A stretch of 42,144 nucleotides of DNA from Pseudomonas sp. HMWF021 (GCF_003061005.1 NZ_QAIK01000119.1:1-42144), one strand, 5' to 3'. Positions 8,077-16,471 are shown, numbered from the stretch's first letter. Notes: generated by a model from the letters alone, not told the origin. Numbers and translations: made by a program.

Positions 8077-10590
8077 TTAGTGCAGAGGCCAATGCTGGTG
8101 GCAGGCGTGACGTACCGCAGCGGCGCTGTTGAGTTTCAACAGGTCGAGGCTGAGGCGTTGGCATTCGGCCTCGTGCAACTGGCGCACGCGATCCTTGATT
8201 TCACCGATCTGTACCGGGCTGACCGACAACTCGGTCACGCCGAGGCCGATCAACACTGGGGTCGCCAGCGGATCGGAAGCGAGGGCACCGCACACGCCGA
8301 CCCAGCGCTTGTGCACCGCCGCACCTGCGCAGGTCATGGCGATCAATCGCAGCAGCGCCGGGTGCAGGGCATCGACCCGGGCGGCGAGACCGGCGTGATC
8401 GCGGTCCATGGCCAGGGTGTATTGCGACAGGTCGTTGGTGCCGATCGACAGGAAGTCGGCGTGCTCGGCCAGTTGTTCGGCTTGCAGCGCGGCGGCGGGG
8501 ACTTCGATCATCACGCCGATTTCCGGGCGCTGGCTGACGCCCAACTCCAGGCATAGCGCATCGACCCGTTGGCGAATGTGCAGCAGTTCGTCGACTTCAG
8601 TGACCATCGGCAGCAGGATCCGGCAACGGCGCAGCGGGCTGACTTGCAGCAGCGCGCGCAGTTGCTGATCGAGGATTTCCGGGCGCGCCTGGGCCAGACG
8701 AATGCCGCGCAGGCCCAGCACCGGGTTGGCTTCGGCGGGCAGCGGCAGGTAGTCGAGTTGTTTGTCGCCGCCGACGTCGATGGTGCGGATGATCACCGAG
8801 TGCTCGCCCATGGCATCGAGCACGGCTTGATAGGCGGCGCGCTGTTCTTCGATGTCCGGCGCGGTTTGCCGGTCGACGAACAGAAATTCGGTGCGCAGCA
8901 GGCCAACGCCATCGGCTCCGTTGGCAAAGGCATCTGCCGCTTCATGGCTGGAAGCGACATTGGCGACCACTTCGATGGCCACGCCATTGCGGGTTTCGGC
9001 GGGCAGATGGGCCTTGGCCTGTTGCGCATCGCGGCGTTGCTGACGGTCGATTTGCGCCTGCTGCACTTCGGCCAGGCGTTCGCTGTTCGGCGTCAGTTCG
9101 AGGCGGCCGCCATCAGCATCCAGCACCACCGATTGCCCTTGCGGCTGATCGAGCAGAGCGGCGCCCAACGCCACCAGGCACGGCAGGCCTTTGCCCCGCG
9201 CCAGAATCGCCACATGCGAGGTCGCGCCGCCTTCGGCCATGCACAACCCGGCGACACCCTGGGCGCTGAGTTGCAGCAGATCTGACGGCGTCAGTTCATG
9301 GGCCGCGACGATGGCGCCGGCCGGCACGTCGTAATGCCAGGCCTCGCCGAGCAAGGCGCGCAGCACCCGTTGCTTGAGGTCGCGCAGATCGTTGGCGCGC
9401 TCGGCCAACAGCGCGCTGCCGGTGTGTTGCAGCACTTCGCACTGCACATCGATCGACTGGCTCCAGGCGTGAGTCGCCGCTGTGCCTTGCTCGATGGATT
9501 GTTGCGCAGCGTCAAGCAGAGCCGGGTCTTCGAGCAGGGCCAGATGCGCAGCGAAGATTGCTTCTTCGTCGCTGTTCCTGTGCTTTTTCGCTTGGGCGAG
9601 GGTGGCGTTGATTTCGCCGCGAACCTGCTTCAGCGCCGACTCAAGCACCTGCTGTTGCGCCAGCGGATCATGATTGCCCGCATCTGCCGGCAGGCTGATC
9701 GCGTTCAGACGAAACAGCGGCCCGCCGACCAGTCCCGGTGCCGCGCACACACCCTGCAGCACGCCAGCTTCGGCCGGGCGTTTTTGCGGTGCGGCGCGGA
9801 CCGGAGCAGCAGCGTGATGATCATCGGGAAGGGCGGTCGCCAACGCATTGAGCAACGCCTGAAGCGCGGCGTCGGCATCCGGGCCATGACAGCTGACCTG
9901 CACTTCATCCTGCTCGCCGATGGCCAGGCCCATCAGCCCGATCAGGCTGTTGCACGGCGCCGATTTGCCAGCGAAATGCAGCTGCGACTGGCTCTTGAAA
10001 CCTTGTGCGGTCTGGCGGATCAGTGCGGCAGGGCGCGCATGCAAGCCGCCGCGATGGGCGACCAATACGTGACCCTGAACCTCTGGGCCGCCAACCGCTT
10101 CGGCAGTCGCCGCAGAGCTGTTGCGCGCGACGATGTGTAACAATGGCTCGCCGACTTTCACCGCTTTCAGGGTAATCGGGCGCACCTGGAAATCCTGGCT
10201 GTTGGTCAGGATCAACAGGCTGACCAGGCTTTTGCATTGCTGGCCGACCTTGTCCAGGTCGTAGCGCAACAAAGGCTGGCCCTTGTCGACCCGGGTGCCT
10301 TGCTTGACCAGCATCGAGAAGCCTTCCCCGTTCAGTTCAACGGTGTCCAGACCCAGATGCAGGAGGATTTCCGCGCCGTTGTCGGCGCGCACGGTCAGTG
10401 CGTGGCCGGTGCGGGCGACATGGATGATCTCCCCGGCGCAGGGCGAGTACAGAGTGTCGTTCAGCGGGTCGATGGCAATGCCGTCGCCCATGGCGCCGCT
10501 GGCGAACACCGCGTCCGGTACTTTGGCGAGCGTGAGCACCGGGCCGCTGAGCGGGGCGCTGAGGGTCAGCTCTTTATTGTTGTTGTGCAT
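8077..10590 (-). CDS. nagF: PTS fusion protein EIIA(Glc-type)-HPr-Enzyme I
   Basis: Cytoplasmic phosphorelay protein of 837 aa that carries phosphate from PEP to NagE. Domains in order: EIIA of the Crr type (residues about 5-155, H63 and active H78 in 'EILLHLGLDTV'); HPr (about 172-255, active H184 in 'GGLHARPA'); Enzyme I (about 278-830, active H459 in 'GGATSHVAILARGKG', and C767 in 'VCGALASDP' near the PEP site). All three active histidines are present, so the relay looks complete. It is followed 35 bp on by nagE. It is separated from upstream nagB by 258 bp with a REPIN and a tandem repeat, which may lower or separate expression of the transport genes from the catabolic genes. Some annotations call such fusions ptsP. 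Confidence 0.93.
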   Translation of the reverse strand: MHNNNKELTLSAPLSGPVLTLAKVPDAVFASGAMGDGIAIDPLNDTLYSPCAGEIIHVARTGHALTVRADNGAEILLHLGLDTVELNGEGFSMLVKQGTRVDKGQPLLRYDLDKVGQQCKSLVSLLILTNSQDFQVRPITLKAVKVGEPLLHIVARNSSAATAEAVGGPEVQGHVLVAHRGGLHARPAALIRQTAQGFKSQSQLHFAGKSAPCNSLIGLMGLAIGEQDEVQVSCHGPDADAALQALLNALATALPDDHHAAAPVRAAPQKRPAEAGVLQGVCAAPGLVGGPLFRLNAISLPADAGNHDPLAQQQVLESALKQVRGEINATLAQAKKHRNSDEEAIFAAHLALLEDPALLDAAQQSIEQGTAATHAWSQSIDVQCEVLQHTGSALLAERANDLRDLKQRVLRALLGEAWHYDVPAGAIVAAHELTPSDLLQLSAQGVAGLCMAEGGATSHVAILARGKGLPCLVALGAALLDQPQGQSVVLDADGGRLELTPNSERLAEVQQAQIDRQQRRDAQQAKAHLPAETRNGVAIEVVANVASSHEAADAFANGADGVGLLRTEFLFVDRQTAPDIEEQRAAYQAVLDAMGEHSVIIRTIDVGGDKQLDYLPLPAEANPVLGLRGIRLAQARPEILDQQLRALLQVSPLRRCRILLPMVTEVDELLHIRQRVDALCLELGVSQRPEIGVMIEVPAAALQAEQLAEHADFLSIGTNDLSQYTLAMDRDHAGLAARVDALHPALLRLIAMTCAGAAVHKRWVGVCGALASDPLATPVLIGLGVTELSVSPVQIGEIKDRVRQLHEAECQRLSLDLLKLNSAAAVRHACHQHWPLH

Positions 10591-10620
10591 GGCTCGGTCT
10601 CATCAGTAATTTCGCTGTCC

Positions 10621-10710
10621 CCTGTACGGGCTGCCGCAGGCTGCGATCTTTTGATCCTGTTTTTTTCAACGTCAAAATCAAAAGATCGCAGCCTGCGGCA
10701 GCTCCTACAG
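10621..10710. repeat. REPIN (family A) between nagF and nagB
   Basis: Two inverted copies of the REP core GGCTGCCGCAGGCTGCGATC face each other: 10621-10655 and 10677-10710. They are separated by about 20 bp containing a T-rich run. It stands just upstream of nagF inside the operon, where its long stem could stall or end part of the nagB transcript. Confidence 0.9.
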
Positions 10711-10713
10711 AGG

Positions 10714-10827
10714 TTTGCATCAATCAACGGTTTTCGCGTCCGTCGACGGGGTTGTGTATCAATCAACGGTTTCGCGTCCGTCGACGGGGGTTTGCATCAA
10801 TCAACGGTTTCGCGTCCGTCGACAGGG
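10714..10827. repeat. Tandem direct repeat, three units of 37-39 bp
   Basis: Units at 10714-10751, 10752-10790 and 10791-10827 are nearly identical, each built as TTGCATCAATCAACGG, TTTCGCGT, then CCGTCGACGG. A partial fourth unit (TTGTGCATC) follows at 10828. CCGTCGACGG is a perfect 10-bp palindrome in units 1 and 2; in unit 3 it reads CCGTCGACAG. The array lies inside the nag operon, between nagB and the REPIN ahead of nagF. Confidence 0.92.
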
Positions 10828-10848
10828 TTGTGCATCGTTCAGCTGTGG

Positions 10849-11871
10849 TCAGTGCGTACGTGTCACTTTGCTCAGGTGGCGCGGCTGATCCGGGTCCATG
10901 CCACGGGCAACGGCTAAACCTGCGGCCATCACGTAGAAACTCTGGATCGCCAGAATCGGATCGAGGGCCGGGTGTTCGGCGCGGCTCAGGGTCAGGTCGC
11001 GTTCGAGGACGTCGTCCGGCGCGGCCAGCAGCACGCGGGCGCCGCGTTGCCGCATCTCGGTCGCGAGGCTGATCAGACCCGCCTGTTCGGCACCGCGCGG
11101 GGCGAATACCAGCAGCGGGTAATGCTCGTCGATCAATGCCATCGGGCCATGGCGGACTTCGGCACTGCTGAAGGCTTCGGCCTGAATCGCCGAGGTTTCC
11201 TTGAATTTCAGCGCGGCTTCCTGAGCGATGGCGAAACCGGCGCCACGGCCGATGACCATCAGGCGTTCGCAATCACGCAAGGCGTCGATGGCCGCGCTCC
11301 AGTCCTGTTGCGCTGCTTCGCGCAGGCCTTCGGGCAGGGCGTTGTGCGCTTCCAGCAGTTCGCTGTCTTCTTTCCAGTGCGCGATCAATCGCGCGCTGGC
11401 GCTGAGGGTGGCGATGAAACTCTTGGTCGCGGCGACGCTGCTTTCGGTGCCGGCCAGCAGCGGCAGGCTGAATTCGCACGCCGCTTCAAGGGGGGAGTCG
11501 CTGGCGTTGACCATTGACACACTGAGGGCGCCACGCTTGCGCAGCAGACGCAGGCTGTTGACCAGATCCGGGCTCTGCCCCGATTGCGAAAACGCGAACG
11601 CCACCTGACCGCTGACCTTCAGCGGCGCCTGCTGCATGGTCACCACTGACATCGGCAACGACGCCACCGGCACGCCCAGTTGCTGCATGGTCAGGTAGGC
11701 GAAGTAGCTCGCTGCATGGTCGGAGCTGCCGCGCGCGACGGTCATCGCGACTTGCGGCGGCTGACGGCGCAAACGTCCGGCGATTTCGATCATTGCCGGG
11801 TCGAGCTGTTGCAATTGGGCTTGCACGGCCTCGAACGAGGACAGCGCCTCTTCAAGCATTTTTGAAGTCAA
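10849..11871 (-). CDS. nagB: SIS-domain glucosamine-6-phosphate deaminase (NagB-II type)
   Basis: Protein of 340 aa with two SIS sugar-isomerase domains, like the isomerase half of GlmS but without the glutaminase half. It most likely converts glucosamine-6-phosphate to fructose-6-phosphate and ammonia, replacing the classical NagB. Phosphosugar-binding segments are visible: 'VARGSSDHAAS' (about 43-53), 'SQSGQSPD' (about 95-102), 'GTESSVAATKSF' and, in the second domain, 'GRGAGFAIAQEAALKFKE'. The chosen start is a TTG at 11871, with GGAGAAG correctly spaced upstream; an ATG at 11859 lacks such a site. It overlaps the end of nagA by 20 bp, suggesting translational coupling. The family also holds AgaS-like enzymes, but the context favours GlcNAc breakdown. 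Confidence 0.9.
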   Translation of the reverse strand: MTSKMLEEALSSFEAVQAQLQQLDPAMIEIAGRLRRQPPQVAMTVARGSSDHAASYFAYLTMQQLGVPVASLPMSVVTMQQAPLKVSGQVAFAFSQSGQSPDLVNSLRLLRKRGALSVSMVNASDSPLEAACEFSLPLLAGTESSVAATKSFIATLSASARLIAHWKEDSELLEAHNALPEGLREAAQQDWSAAIDALRDCERLMVIGRGAGFAIAQEAALKFKETSAIQAEAFSSAEVRHGPMALIDEHYPLLVFAPRGAEQAGLISLATEMRQRGARVLLAAPDDVLERDLTLSRAEHPALDPILAIQSFYVMAAGLAVARGMDPDQPRHLSKVTRTH

Positions 11872-12958
11872 TGTCTTCTCCTTCGACCATGACGGCGGTC
11901 AGTGTGAGTGAGCGATCCAGCCGCACGCAGTCGGCCCAGGCGCCCGGTGCGAGGCGCCCGCGTTCGGTGATGCCGAGGTAATCGGCGGGGAATTGCGAAA
12001 GACGCTGCGAGGCCTCGGCGATGGGCAAACCGATCTTCACCAGATTGCGCAGGGCCTGATCCATGGTCAGGGTGCTGCCGGCCAGCGTGCCGTCGGGCAG
12101 GCGTACACCGCCCAGGCATTTGGTCACGGTGTGGCTGCCGAGCTTGTATTCACCGTCGGGCATGCCGGCGGCGGCGGTCGAATCGGTGACGCAATACAGG
12201 CACGGGATCGAGCGCAGGGCCACGCGGATCGCGCCGGGGTGCACGTGCAGCAAGTCTGGAATCAGTTCGGCGAATTTGGCATGGGCCAGCGCGGCGCCGA
12301 CGATCCCCGGTTCGCGGTGATGCAGCGGGCTCATGGCGTTGTACAAATGGGTGAAACTGGTGGCGCCGGCATCCAGGGCGGCAACGCCTTCCTCGTAACT
12401 GCCGAGGGTGTGGCCGATCTGCATGCGGATACCCCGGCGGCTCAGGTCACGAATCAAGCCGTCGTGGCCGGCGATTTCCGGTGCGATGGTGATCACCCGG
12501 ATTGGCGCCAGCGCCAGGTATTCCTCGACTTCGGCCATCAACGCGGTGTGGGCGAAATTCGGTTGCGCGCCGAGTTTGCCGGGGTTGATGTACGGGCCTT
12601 CCAGATGCACACCGAGGACGCGGGCGGCGCCGTGCGGACGCTGTTCGCAGAACTCGCCGACCTCTTTCAGCACGCTGGAAATCTCCGCACTCGGCGCGGT
12701 CATGGTGGTGGCCAGCAGCGAAGTGGTGCCGAAGCGCACGTGGGTTTTGGTGATGGTTTCGAAGGCGCTGGCGCCTTCCATGATGTCTTTGCCGCCACCG
12801 CCGTGAACGTGCAGGTCGATGAAACCCGGCAGCAGATACGGCAGGTCATTGTCGGCCGGATCACAGGGCACGCCTTCGATCGACACGACTTTGCCGTGTT
12901 CGTGGATCAGCCGGCCGCGAACCCAGCCGCTGGCGGTGAGGATGTTGTCTTCGGACAT
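11852..12958 (-). CDS. nagA: N-acetylglucosamine-6-phosphate deacetylase
   Basis: Amidohydrolase of 368 aa that removes acetate from GlcNAc-6-phosphate, giving glucosamine-6-phosphate for the next enzyme. Visible family signatures are the metal motif 'GFIDLHVHGGGG' (about 45-56), the glutamate motif 'HLEGPYINPGKLGAQ' (about 120-135), 'QIGHTLGSYEEG' and 'FTHLYNAMSPLHHREPG' (about 190-220), and the catalytic aspartate in 'YCVTDSTAAAGMPDG' (about 266-280). The length is typical of the family. The ATG is preceded by GAGAGAAG. It lies 30 bp after nagR and overlaps nagB by 20 bp, so the three are surely cotranscribed. Confidence 0.95.
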   Translation of the reverse strand: MSEDNILTASGWVRGRLIHEHGKVVSIEGVPCDPADNDLPYLLPGFIDLHVHGGGGKDIMEGASAFETITKTHVRFGTTSLLATTMTAPSAEISSVLKEVGEFCEQRPHGAARVLGVHLEGPYINPGKLGAQPNFAHTALMAEVEEYLALAPIRVITIAPEIAGHDGLIRDLSRRGIRMQIGHTLGSYEEGVAALDAGATSFTHLYNAMSPLHHREPGIVGAALAHAKFAELIPDLLHVHPGAIRVALRSIPCLYCVTDSTAAAGMPDGEYKLGSHTVTKCLGGVRLPDGTLAGSTLTMDQALRNLVKIGLPIAEASQRLSQFPADYLGITERGRLAPGAWADCVRLDRSLTLTAVMVEGEDIDFKNA

Positions 12959-12988
12959 TTCGCTTCTCTCGTTTGGCCTGGCTGCTGA

Positions 12989-13720
12989 TCAGCGGCGAAG
13001 CTCTGCAACAAAGTCGTAGTAGTCGTTGCGGCAATAGGTGTCGGTGACTTCGATCGGCGTGTTGTCTTCCAGATAGCCGACCCGGGTCATCAGCAGCATG
13101 GCGGTGCCGGGGGCGATGCCGACCAGAGCGGCGAACTCGTCCGAGGCGTTGATCGCCTGAATGTGCTGCAGGGCGCGGACGATGGGTTTGCCGATGCCGT
13201 CGAGGTATTCGTAGAGCGAATCGCCGACCAGGTGCGGCTTGGGCATGATCGAGGCGGGCAGGGTGCTCATCTCGATGGCCATCACGGTGTCGTCGGCCTT
13301 GCGCAGGCGTTTCATGCGCGCCACCTTGTCGTTCGGCGACAGGCTCAGGCGGATCAGTTCTTCGTGAGTCGGCAGGGTGACTTCGCGCTCCAGCCACTTC
13401 GAGCTGGGCACGAAACCCTTGAGGCGGAGCATCTCGCTGAAGCCCGAGAGGCGTGACAACGGTTGTTCCAGACGGGGTGTGATGAAGGTGCCGGAACCTT
13501 GCAGGCGGCGGATCAAGCCTTGATCGAGCAGGACTTCCAGCGCCTTTCGCGCGGTAACCCGGGAGATGCCGAGTTGCTCGCTGAGGTTGCGTTCGGACGG
13601 CATCGCCTGTTCGGCCTTCCACTGCCCGGAGTGGATCGCCGATTCCAGATTGCGCGCCAGCTGCAGGTACAGCGGCGTTGGCTGGGAGTCGTCTGGGCGT
13701 AGGGCCTGGAGGTCGTTCAT
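12989..13720 (-). CDS. nagR: GntR/HutC-family regulator of the nag operon
   Basis: DNA-binding regulator of 243 aa. Residues about 15-85 form a GntR winged helix ('PLYLQLARNLESAI', 'SERNLSEQLGISRVTARKAL', 'LIRRLQGSGTFI'). Residues about 100-235 form a UTRA effector domain ending 'VTDTYCRNDYYDF'. It is the first gene of the operon and is preceded by a promoter overlapped by two direct TGGTATT repeats, so self-repression relieved by an amino-sugar phosphate (GlcNAc-6-P or GlcN-6-P by analogy with NagR/NagQ/DasR) is the natural reading. The ligand is inferred, not seen. Also named nagQ or nagR2 in other species. Confidence 0.9.
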   Translation of the reverse strand: MNDLQALRPDDSQPTPLYLQLARNLESAIHSGQWKAEQAMPSERNLSEQLGISRVTARKALEVLLDQGLIRRLQGSGTFITPRLEQPLSRLSGFSEMLRLKGFVPSSKWLEREVTLPTHEELIRLSLSPNDKVARMKRLRKADDTVMAIEMSTLPASIMPKPHLVGDSLYEYLDGIGKPIVRALQHIQAINASDEFAALVGIAPGTAMLLMTRVGYLEDNTPIEVTDTYCRNDYYDFVAELRR

Positions 13721-13777
13721 TCAGGTCATTTCCGGCGCGAGAATAGGATTGTTGTGGCTCGCTTGTGGGGCGGAAAT

Positions 13778-13802
13778 TAATACCACTTGAATACCATGTC
13801 AA
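13778..13802 (-). promoter_or_regulatory. nagR promoter overlapped by operator-like direct repeats
   Basis: Read on the minus strand, a perfect -35 hexamer TTGACA (13802-13797) is followed at once by TGGTATTCAAGTGGTATT (13796-13779), two identical 7-mers one helical turn apart that fill the spacer. A weak -10 (TATTAA or TAATTT) follows. A protein bound there would block RNA polymerase. The adjacent GntR-type gene is the obvious candidate binder. Confidence 0.7.
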
Positions 13803-13850
13803 CGTGGGGAATTGGCCTATGGCCCAATGAAATGGCGGGTTTCAAGTGTG

Positions 13851-13869
13851 ATGTATTGAAGTGGTATTA
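13851..13869 (+). promoter_or_regulatory. Second, inverted copy of the nag operator-like element
   Basis: ATGTATT-GAAG-TGGTATTA on the plus strand repeats the layout of the promoter-proximal element in opposite orientation. TATTGAAGTGGTATTA (13854-13869) matches the reverse complement of 13778-13793 at 15 of 16 bases. The centres are 72 bp apart, close to seven helical turns. No gene starts rightward from it, so it looks like an auxiliary operator. Confidence 0.6.
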
Positions 13870-13887
13870 GTGGTGGGCTGTAAAAAA

Positions 13888-13973
13888 CAAAAGATCGCAG
13901 CCTGCGGCAGCTCCTACAGTGGGAAGTGGTATCAACCCTGTAGGAGCTGCCGCAGGCTGCGATCTTTTGATTT
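13888..13973. repeat. REPIN (family A) upstream of nagR
   Basis: Inverted REP copies at 13888-13919 and 13938-13971 share the core GGAGCTGCCGCAGGCTGC. The loop contains AAGTGGTAT (13924-13932), which resembles a nag operator half. The element lies downstream of the L,D-transpeptidase gene on the minus strand and can act as its terminator. Confidence 0.9.
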
Positions 13974-14002
13974 ATTTTTTTCAGGTGACCAGCGGTCGCT
14001 GG

Positions 14003-14518
14003 TTAAGGACGGATCTCGATCATCGTCCCGTCAGGCACCAGCCCCCAGACTTCACGCATGTCCATGTTGCGCATGGCGATGCAGCCGTCGGTCCAGTCCA
14101 GGGTGTGGAACAGGTCTTCCGGGGTTTCTTCCGAATCCGGTGTGCCGTGGATCATGATCATCCCGCCAGGCTCGACGCCTTCGCGGCGGGCGCGGGCCGA
14201 ATCACTGATGTTCGGGTAGGAGATGTGCATCGCCAGGTTGAATTTTTCACTGACCTTGCGCCAGTCGATCCAGTAGAAACCTTCCGGCGTGCGTTTGTCG
14301 CCTTCAATCAGTTTCGGCCCTTTTTTCGCACCCTTGCCCAGCGAGATGCGATAGGTCTTGATCGGTTTGCCGTCGGCAATCAGCTGCAATTGATGCGCCG
14401 ATTTGAGCACCAGGATTTTTTCGATCATCGGAGTATTCGACGGCGTCACGGTAGTCACGAATGACGCTTGGGACACGGTGACAAACGACAGGCAAAACAG
14501 GGCAAGCAACCAGCGCAT
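14003..14518 (-). CDS. Periplasmic L,D-transpeptidase (YkuD domain)
   Basis: Secreted protein of 171 aa when started at 14518 (GGGGA about 10 nt upstream); a longer reading of the frame runs into a REP and is not credible. Residues 1-18 are a signal peptide ('LLALFCLSFVTVSQA'). The rest is a YkuD domain with 'MIMIHGTPDS' and the active-site cysteine in 'TDGCIAMRN'; most relatives have S-x-G-C there. Such enzymes join meso-DAP residues in peptidoglycan or attach lipoproteins. 'SLGKGAKKGPKLIEGDKRTPEG' is the usual substrate-side segment of the YafK/ErfK-like group. Which linkage it makes cannot be told. Confidence 0.88.
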   Translation of the reverse strand: MRWLLALFCLSFVTVSQASFVTTVTPSNTPMIEKILVLKSAHQLQLIADGKPIKTYRISLGKGAKKGPKLIEGDKRTPEGFYWIDWRKVSEKFNLAMHISYPNISDSARARREGVEPGGMIMIHGTPDSEETPEDLFHTLDWTDGCIAMRNMDMREVWGLVPDGTMIEIRP

Positions 14519-14551
14519 TGAAACGATTCCCCAAGAGTGACGCATTGTTAA

Positions 14552-14586
14552 GTGTAGGAGCTGCCGCAGGCTGCGATCTTTTGATC
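14552..14586. repeat. Single REP (family A)
   Basis: One copy of the REP beginning TGTAGGAGCTGCCGCAGGC and ending in CGATCTTTTGATC, without a mirrored partner. It sits between a Nudix gene and the L,D-transpeptidase gene on the same strand. Confidence 0.85.
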
Positions 14587-14601
14587 TTTGAATTTTTTGA
14601 G

Positions 14602-15153
14602 TCAGCTGATGGCAGGCTGGACCAACGGCGGAATCGATTCCGAACGAACCGGATACGCCTCGACCCGTCGATCCGCGAAGAAGCATTCTAAGGTACGCCC
14701 CACAGTGCGGAAAGCCAGCTCGTCCCACGGAATGTCGGCTTCGTCGAATAGCTGCACTTCAAGACTTTCGGGGCCGGCAGCAAAGTCCAGATCCGCCAGT
14801 TCTGCGCGAAAGAACACATGCACCTGACTGATGTGCGGCACATCGATCAGCGTATAGATGTTCAGGTTGCGCACTCGGGCGCAGGCTTCCTCGGCGGTTT
14901 CGCGGATCGCGGCCTGCTCGATGGTTTCGCCGTTTTCCATGAAACCGGCAGGCAGCGTCCAGTAACCGAGGCGTGGCTCGATGGCACGGCGGCAGAGCAA
15001 CACTTTGCTGCCCCAGGTCGCGACACAACCGGCGACGATATTGGGGTTTTGATAGTGAATGGTCTGACAGCTGTCGCAGACAAATCGCAGCCGCGAGTCG
15101 CCTTCGGGAATGCGCTGGGTCACCGGGTTGCCGCACTGGCTGCAAAATTTCAT
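14602..15153 (-). CDS. NUDIX hydrolase with N-terminal zinc ribbon
   Basis: Protein of 183 aa, started at 15153 where AGGA stands 8 nt upstream. An N-terminal zinc ribbon (C-x2-C at residues about 4-7 and C-x2-C at about 26-29) resembles NADH pyrophosphatase-type Nudix proteins. The Nudix box at about 68-91, 'GFMENGETIEQAAIRETAEE', has the expected G-x5-E-x7-RE-x2-EE pattern, but the usual G two residues after EE is C ('EEAC'). It probably cleaves a nucleoside-diphosphate-linked substrate such as ADP-ribose or NADH; the substrate is not determined. It is divergent from the CoA pyrophosphatase gene, their starts being 146 bp apart. Confidence 0.88.
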   Translation of the reverse strand: MKFCSQCGNPVTQRIPEGDSRLRFVCDSCQTIHYQNPNIVAGCVATWGSKVLLCRRAIEPRLGYWTLPAGFMENGETIEQAAIRETAEEACARVRNLNIYTLIDVPHISQVHVFFRAELADLDFAAGPESLEVQLFDEADIPWDELAFRTVGRTLECFFADRRVEAYPVRSESIPPLVQPAIS

Positions 15154-15299
15154 GCTGGGATTCCTGAATGCTGCGCCTATCTTGGCGTGCAGCGGTGTCG
15201 GTCGGCAAGTTGTCGTTTCGCGACATGGCCCGGCGAGGGGGTTGGGCGGCTGCAATGATTGGTGCATGATGCAGGGTAAGGCACAGATCGAGAACACTC

Positions 15300-15899
15300 A
15301 TGCTGGACGAGCTACTGCATAGGGTAAGCAACCACACACCGCGCACGCTGGAGACCGACAAACGTTTCCCCGAGGCCGCTGTTCTGGTGCCGATTACCCG
15401 CAGTGACGAACCCGAGCTGGTGCTGACCCTGCGCGCCAGCGGCCTCTCGACCCATGGCGGCGAAGTGGCTTTCCCCGGCGGACGCCGCGATCCGGAAGAC
15501 CCCGACCTGATTTTCACCGCCCTGCGCGAAGCCGAGGAAGAAATCGGCCTGCCACCGGGGCTGGTCGAGGTCATCGGGCCGCTCAGCCCGCTGATCTCCC
15601 TGCATGGCATCAAGGTCACGCCATATGTCGGGGTGATCCCGGACTTTGTCGAGTACCAGGCCAACGATGCCGAGATCGCAGCGGTATTCAACGTGCCGCT
15701 GGAGTTCTTCCGCAAGGATCCGCGCGAACATACGCACCGCATCGACTACCAAGGCCGCAGTTGGTACGTGCCGAGTTATCGCTACGGTGAGTTCAAGATC
15801 TGGGGGTTGACCGCTATCATGATTGTCGAGCTGATCAACCTGCTCTATGACGAGCAGATCAGCCTGCACCATCCGCCCAAAAGCTATATCAATACCTGA
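15300..15899 (+). CDS. CoA pyrophosphatase (NudL-type Nudix hydrolase)
   Basis: Protein of 199 aa that most likely splits coenzyme A into phosphopantetheine and 3',5'-ADP. The CoAse-type Nudix box spans about residues 59-83 ('[20 protein letters not shown]' then 'EEEIGL'), preceded by '[18 protein letters not shown]', a hallmark of the NudL/YeaB group. The length is typical. The next gene starts 47 bp on in the same direction, so the run CoAse - gamma-carbonic anhydrase - DUF1289 is probably one operon. Confidence 0.9.
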   Translation: MLDELLHRVSNHTPRTLETDKRFPEAAVLVPITRSDEPELVLTLRASGLSTHGGEVAFPGGRRDPEDPDLIFTALREAEEEIGLPPGLVEVIGPLSPLISLHGIKVTPYVGVIPDFVEYQANDAEIAAVFNVPLEFFRKDPREHTHRIDYQGRSWYVPSYRYGEFKIWGLTAIMIVELINLLYDEQISLHHPPKSYINT

Positions 15900-15946
15900 A
15901 GCCATCGTTCGAATGGCCTGTCATCGTGAGCCCTGAGGAAAACAAG

Positions 15947-16471
15947 ATGAAATACCGCCTGGGCGACGCCCGCGTCGAAACCCACCCACACAGCTGGGTT
16001 GCGCCCAATGCCGTGCTGGTGGGCAAGGTCAGACTCGAAGAGGGCGCCAACGTCTGGTTCAACGCCGTGCTGCGCGGCGACAACGAACTGATCCTGATCG
16101 GCAAGAACAGCAACGTCCAGGACGGCACGGTAATGCATACCGACATGGGCTACCCGTTGACCATCGGCACCGGTGTGACCATCGGCCACAACGCCATGCT
16201 CCACGGCTGCACGGTCGGCGACTACAGCCTGATCGGCATCAACGCGGTGATCCTCAACGGCGCGAAAATCGGCAAGAACTGCATCATCGGCGCCAATTCG
16301 CTGATCGGCGAAGGCAAGGAAATCCCTGACGGCTCGCTGGTGATGGGGTCGCCGGGCAAGGTCGTGCGTGAGCTGACCGAACCGCAGAAGAAGATGCTCG
16401 AAGCCAGCGCCGCGCACTATGTGCATAACTCGCAGCGTTACGCCCGTGATCTGGTTGAGCAGGAAGAATGA
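15947..16471 (+). CDS. Gamma-carbonic anhydrase family protein (left-handed beta-helix)
   Basis: Protein of 174 aa built of hexapeptide repeats ([LIV]-G-x4) that form a trimeric left-handed beta-helix. Metal-ligand histidines are in place: H64 ('VMHTD'), H81 and H86 ('GHNAMLHGC'). The group includes YrdA, PaaY and CaiE; many members bind zinc but their activity is often unproven, so carbonic anhydrase is a family name rather than a demonstrated reaction. The start at 15947 has AGGA 8 nt upstream; a GTG at 15926 is less likely. Its stop overlaps the next start (ATGA), showing translational coupling. Confidence 0.9.
   Translation: MKYRLGDARVETHPHSWVAPNAVLVGKVRLEEGANVWFNAVLRGDNELILIGKNSNVQDGTVMHTDMGYPLTIGTGVTIGHNAMLHGCTVGDYSLIGINAVILNGAKIGKNCIIGANSLIGEGKEIPDGSLVMGSPGKVVRELTEPQKKMLEASAAHYVHNSQRYARDLVEQEE

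Noticed and set aside
6263..8080. 605-aa open frame on the plus strand opposite nagE
   Set aside because: It is rich in Q, R, H and A, has no domain-like motif, and mirrors the codon bias of nagE on the other strand. It is a shadow frame.
10714..10836. CRISPR-like array
   Set aside because: The units are directly adjacent, with no unique spacers between them, and there are no cas genes. It is a plain tandem repeat.
12861..13802. 313-aa open frame on the minus strand overlapping nagR
   Set aside because: Frame-shifted shadow of nagR; the GntR motifs lie in the other frame.
13924..13932. Third nag operator inside the REPIN loop
   Set aside because: Only a single AAGTGGTAT half is present, without the second 7-mer; chance is likely, so it is mentioned but not annotated.
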